From NCBI GenBank assembly GCA_026386995.1, contig JAPLMO010000490.1, forward strand, positions 1 through 8,015: a DNA stretch of 8,015 bases, written 5' to 3'. Source of the stretch: Planctomycetota bacterium. GTDB lineage: Bacteria; Planctomycetota; Phycisphaerae; FEN-1346. This document shows, piece after piece, positions 5,329 through 8,015 of this stretch. The notes beneath the pieces were generated by a model. That model saw only the letters and a program-made list of their open reading frames with translations. It did not search any database and was not told where the DNA came from. A program made the position numbers and the translations under genes. Every line of letters begins with the position of its first letter. Position 1 is the stretch's first letter.

Positions 5329-7755
5329 ATGATGAAAACACCTAAAATCCACAAAGTTCTGACAATCGTCGTGGCCGTTCTGGTTAGCGGGCCGCCATTG
5401 GCAGCCGCAGCGCCGACGGCGATGCCTGATTTGACCAAGACCGCCCCGGCGGAGACGAAGAAGAGCTACAACCTCGGCCCGACCGGGGCGCTGGGCTGGA
5501 TGTACGTCGAGAAGGGGATGACTGAAAAGAGCCGCCAGATCCTCGTCACCGCGGTCGAAAAGGGCTCGCCCGCCGCCGGCGTCCTCGAAGTGGGCGACGT
5601 GATTCTCGGCGTGTTCGGCAAGCCGTTCACCGAAGACGCCCGCAAGAGTTTTGGGTGGGCGATCGGCGAGGCCGAGACCGAAAAGGGCAAGGGGATTCTG
5701 CCGCTCGTCGTCTGGCGGAAAGGAAAGACGCAGAACGTCAACCTCAAACTCCAGGTCATGGGGACCTACAGCGACACCTCGCCCTACAACTGCCCCAAGG
5801 CGAAAAAGATTCTCGAGCAGGGCCTCGCGGTGATGGTCAGGAACATGGGGAAGGAAAACGGCCTCCACATCAACGAACTGGCGATTCTGGCCTCGGGCAA
5901 GAGCGAGTATCTGGAACTGGTGCGCAAGAGTGCACGCGAGGTGGCGGCCGCCACGCCCGAGGCCGAAGAACTGTGGAAGAATTCTTCGAAAGGCGGCATG
6001 GCCACCTGGCATCATGGCTACAACAACCTCTTCCTCTGTGAGTATTACCTCGCCACCGGCGACAAGACCGTCCTGCCGGCCATCCGCTCCTACACCACCA
6101 CGATCGCGCGTGGACAGGGCAGATTCGGCACGTGGGGACACGGCTATGTGCCGCCCGCCGCGGACGGGCAACTGCACGGCCCGGTCCCGCCCTATGGACC
6201 GGTGAACGCAACCGGCCTGCCCTGCTTTATTTCGTTGGTTCTCGCGGAGAAGTGCGGCATCGAGGGCCCGGAACTTAAACCCGCCATCGCTCGCTCCAGC
6301 AGGTTCTTCGGCTACTACGCCGGCAAGGGCACGATCCCGTACGGCGAGCACCGGCCCGGCGTCGGCCACGACGACAACGGCAAGACCTCCATGGCGGCGA
6401 TGGCCTTTGCCCTGCAGGGCAAGCGGGCCGAGACGCAGTTCTTCGCGAAGATGGTGACCGCTTCCTACGAGTCCCGCGAATGGGGCCACACCGGCAACGG
6501 CTTCAGTTACCTCTGGGGGCCTATCGCCGCCAATTGCGGCGGTCCGAAAGCCATGGCTGCCTTCATGAAGGAACTTCGCTGGTACTACGACCTGGCACGG
6601 CGCTGGGATGGCGCATTTGTCAATGTCGGCACAGGCGGCGGGGTCGCCAGTAGTTATCATGGCATGCTCGGTTCCACCGGGTGCTACATGCTGAACTACG
6701 CCGCGCCGCTGAAGAAAATCGCGATCACCGGCCGCGATGCGAAACCTGAGAACTGGCTGAGCGGCGCAGACGTCGCCGAGGCCATCGCGGCCGAGCGCTG
6801 GCTTGGCGACAATGCGCACGCCAAGAGGACGACCGCGCAACTCCTCGCCGGCCTGAGCAGTTGGTCGCCGCTTGACCGCGCCTGGTCGGCCCAGGAGTTG
6901 GGGCGGCGGCAGGACAATGTCCTCCCGCAACTGCTCGCGATGATCAAGAGCAACGACCCTCGTGCCAGGCTCGGCGCGGTCATGACGTTGGGGCAGTTCA
7001 AGGGGCGGGCCATCCCCGCATTGGACACCCTGGTCGGCCTGTTGCGCGACGACGACCGCTGGCTTCGCGTCCAGGCGGCCGAGGCGCTGCGGAACATCGG
7101 GGCCGACGCCAAGCCGGTCCTGCCCCAGATGCTCAAAGCCGCCGCCGTCCAAGACGAAACCGATCAGATGCAATTCACCGTCGGCGCCCTCGCCTACGCC
7201 CTATTCTATCCCGGCGGGGCGTATGGGCCCAGGGGCATCCTCGCCAAGTCGATCGATGGCCTGGATAAGAACCTGCTTTACCCGGCCATCCGGTCGATTG
7301 CCGCCAACCCCGACTCGGCCGCCCGGGGCTGCCTGCGCTCCACCTACGGCCTGATCACGCTTGACGACGCCAAGGCGCTGGCCCCCGCGATCGTCGCCAG
7401 CACCAGGGAATCGGCGCCGGCCAACACCATGTTCTCCAAGGGCGTCCGCCTTGCGGGAATCGAGGCGCTGGCCCGGCTTCGGATCGAAGAAGGCATTCCC
7501 CTGACGATGATGATGCTGAACCTGCGCGAGTGGGGCAAAAGATACATCGTCCTGGAATCCCTGGATGTCCTGAAACAGTATCGCGGAGCCGCCAAGTCCG
7601 TCCTGCCCGATCTGAAGAAACTGGAGGTCGAACTGCGCAAAATGAAGCCGCAGCATGACAAGATCATCGAGGTTATCGCCGTGATCGAAAACGACAAGAA
7701 CCCGCCCAGGCTGATCAGCCTGAAAGACTACCTGGGCGAGGATGAGTGGAGGTAA
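5329..7755 (+). CDS. exported PDZ-DUF6288-HEAT repeat protein
   Basis: The 808-residue protein begins with ATGATG at 5329; only a weak purine-rich site (GAGAG) precedes it, so 5329 and 5332 are equally possible. Residues 1-28 form a signal peptide ending in Ala-rich sequence. Residues about 47-143 are a PDZ domain (GALGWMY loop, then KGSPAAGVLEVGDVILGV). Residues about 145-480 match what I know as DUF6288, probably an alpha/alpha toroid, with striking conserved-looking blocks WHHGYNN (227-233), GTWGHGY (267-273), GHDDNGKTS (346-354) and GHTGNGFSYLWGP (386-398). Residues about 510-760 are helical HEAT-like repeats, for example 576-604. No enzymatic activity has been assigned to this family as far as I know. 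The His/Asp-rich blocks could line an active site, while PDZ and HEAT suggest protein binding in the periplasm. It follows the glycosidase gene by 28 nt, implying a shared transcript. Confidence 0.8.
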   Translation: MMKTPKIHKVLTIVVAVLVSGPPLAAAAPTAMPDLTKTAPAETKKSYNLGPTGALGWMYVEKGMTEKSRQILVTAVEKGSPAAGVLEVGDVILGVFGKPFTEDARKSFGWAIGEAETEKGKGILPLVVWRKGKTQNVNLKLQVMGTYSDTSPYNCPKAKKILEQGLAVMVRNMGKENGLHINELAILASGKSEYLELVRKSAREVAAATPEAEELWKNSSKGGMATWHHGYNNLFLCEYYLATGDKTVLPAIRSYTTTIARGQGRFGTWGHGYVPPAADGQLHGPVPPYGPVNATGLPCFISLVLAEKCGIEGPELKPAIARSSRFFGYYAGKGTIPYGEHRPGVGHDDNGKTSMAAMAFALQGKRAETQFFAKMVTASYESREWGHTGNGFSYLWGPIAANCGGPKAMAAFMKELRWYYDLARRWDGAFVNVGTGGGVASSYHGMLGSTGCYMLNYAAPLKKIAITGRDAKPENWLSGADVAEAIAAERWLGDNAHAKRTTAQLLAGLSSWSPLDRAWSAQELGRRQDNVLPQLLAMIKSNDPRARLGAVMTLGQFKGRAIPALDTLVGLLRDDDRWLRVQAAEALRNIGADAKPVLPQMLKAAAVQDETDQMQFTVGALAYALFYPGGAYGPRGILAKSIDGLDKNLLYPAIRSIAANPDSAARGCLRSTYGLITLDDAKALAPAIVASTRESAPANTMFSKGVRLAGIEALARLRIEEGIPLTMMMLNLREWGKRYIVLESLDVLKQYRGAAKSVLPDLKKLEVELRKMKPQHDKIIEVIAVIENDKNPPRLISLKDYLGEDEWR

Positions 7756-7844
7756 CCAACGTCCGGCGGGGCGAACCGAAGCATGCAGCGTGCGGGGGAT
7801 TCCTGCTGCCAGTTGGCTCTAATACTACAACGCTAGAAGCAGAC

Positions 7845-7876
7845 TTGCGCGGCGGGTCTCCGGACCCGCCGCGCAA
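7845..7876. terminator. 14-bp GC hairpin after the last gene
   Basis: Arm 7845-7858 (TTGCGCGGCGGGTC) pairs perfectly with 7863-7876 around a TCCG loop. It starts 89 nt after the stop codon of the DUF6288 gene and is the only strong hairpin in the 3' flank. No T-run follows (AGTGCTACAG), so it may mark the 3' end of the transcript without being a classical intrinsic terminator, or it may be a dispersed palindrome. Confidence 0.45.
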
Positions 7877-7976
7877 AGTGCTACAGGCAAACGTGAACTG
7901 CTCTAAACCCGCCTTCGGCAGGCAAAGACCCATGAAATGGGCCTGACAGCCACTGCCAGAATCCGCGGTCACACCC

Positions 7977-8008
7977 GAAAAAAGCGGAAAAAGCGAAAAA
8001 ATTTGACT
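7977..8008 (+). promoter_or_regulatory. possible promoter: A-tracts plus TTGACT -35 box at the window edge
   Basis: Three A-runs spaced by GCG (7978-7983, 7988-7992, 7996-8001) lead into TTTGACTT, where TTGACT (8003-8008) matches five of six bases of a sigma-70-type -35 element. A-tracts in this position resemble an UP element. The -10 region would lie beyond the window, so this is only half a promoter and cannot be confirmed here. It would drive a + strand gene to the right. Confidence 0.4.
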
Positions 8009-8015
8009 TCCGCGT

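Noticed and set aside
3242..5438. Two open frames of about 390 codons on the - strand opposite esterase 2 and the GH43-like gene
   Set aside because: Same reason: mirror frames of genes with clear family motifs, no convincing start context, and they overlap each other.
5134..7173. Long open frame of 679 codons on the - strand opposite the DUF6288 gene
   Set aside because: It is an antisense shadow created by G+C-rich third positions. The + strand frame has a signal peptide, PDZ and HEAT patterns, while the antisense translation is Arg/Gly/Pro-rich with no domain pattern.
7746..7972. Small open frames on both strands after the DUF6288 gene
   Set aside because: They overlap the GC hairpin, have no ribosome binding site and read as low-complexity protein; repeat or spacer DNA is more likely.

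Overview
The window is a G+C-rich bacterial stretch with five complete genes, all on the + strand, and no RNA gene, CRISPR array or transposase. Every one of the five proteins starts with a Sec-type signal peptide. The mix of families (two secreted SASA/DUF303-type esterases, a GH43-like five-bladed propeller, a PDZ-DUF6288-HEAT protein and a metallopeptidase-alpha/beta-hydrolase fusion) is typical of environmental Planctomycetota, with Verrucomicrobiota or Lentisphaerota as alternatives. This placement is inferred from family content and base composition, not from a marker gene.

Layout: 1-468 has no intact gene. It holds a 17-bp perfect hairpin (57-92), a second small hairpin with the same core (112-127), an unassigned stretch, and at 355-438 a 27-codon relic of a third SASA esterase that starts at the presumed catalytic His. 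Then come: 469-1977, a lethal-factor-like zinc peptidase domain fused to an alpha/beta hydrolase; 2010-3035, SASA esterase 1; 3257-4309, SASA esterase 2; 4371-5300, a GH43-like glycosidase; 5329-7755, a PDZ-DUF6288-HEAT protein. Gaps are 32, 221, 61 and 28 nt, so the set looks like one transcription unit. The exception is the 221-nt gap, which holds a 33-bp inverted repeat flanked by a 55-bp direct repeat that copies the 3' end of esterase 1. The 3' flank (7756-8015) holds a 14-bp GC hairpin and, at the right edge, an A-tract plus a TTGACT box that may be the promoter of the next gene.

Working model: an exported carbohydrate-processing cluster in which the two SASA enzymes remove acetyl or similar ester groups from a glycan, the GH43-like enzyme cleaves the exposed glycosidic bonds, and the fusion protein and the DUF6288 protein act on associated protein or ester material or serve as scaffolds. 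The substrate cannot be read from sequence. The points most worth following are the lethal-factor-like catalytic residues in the fusion protein, the truncated third esterase, and the duplication/inverted-repeat structure inside the operon.
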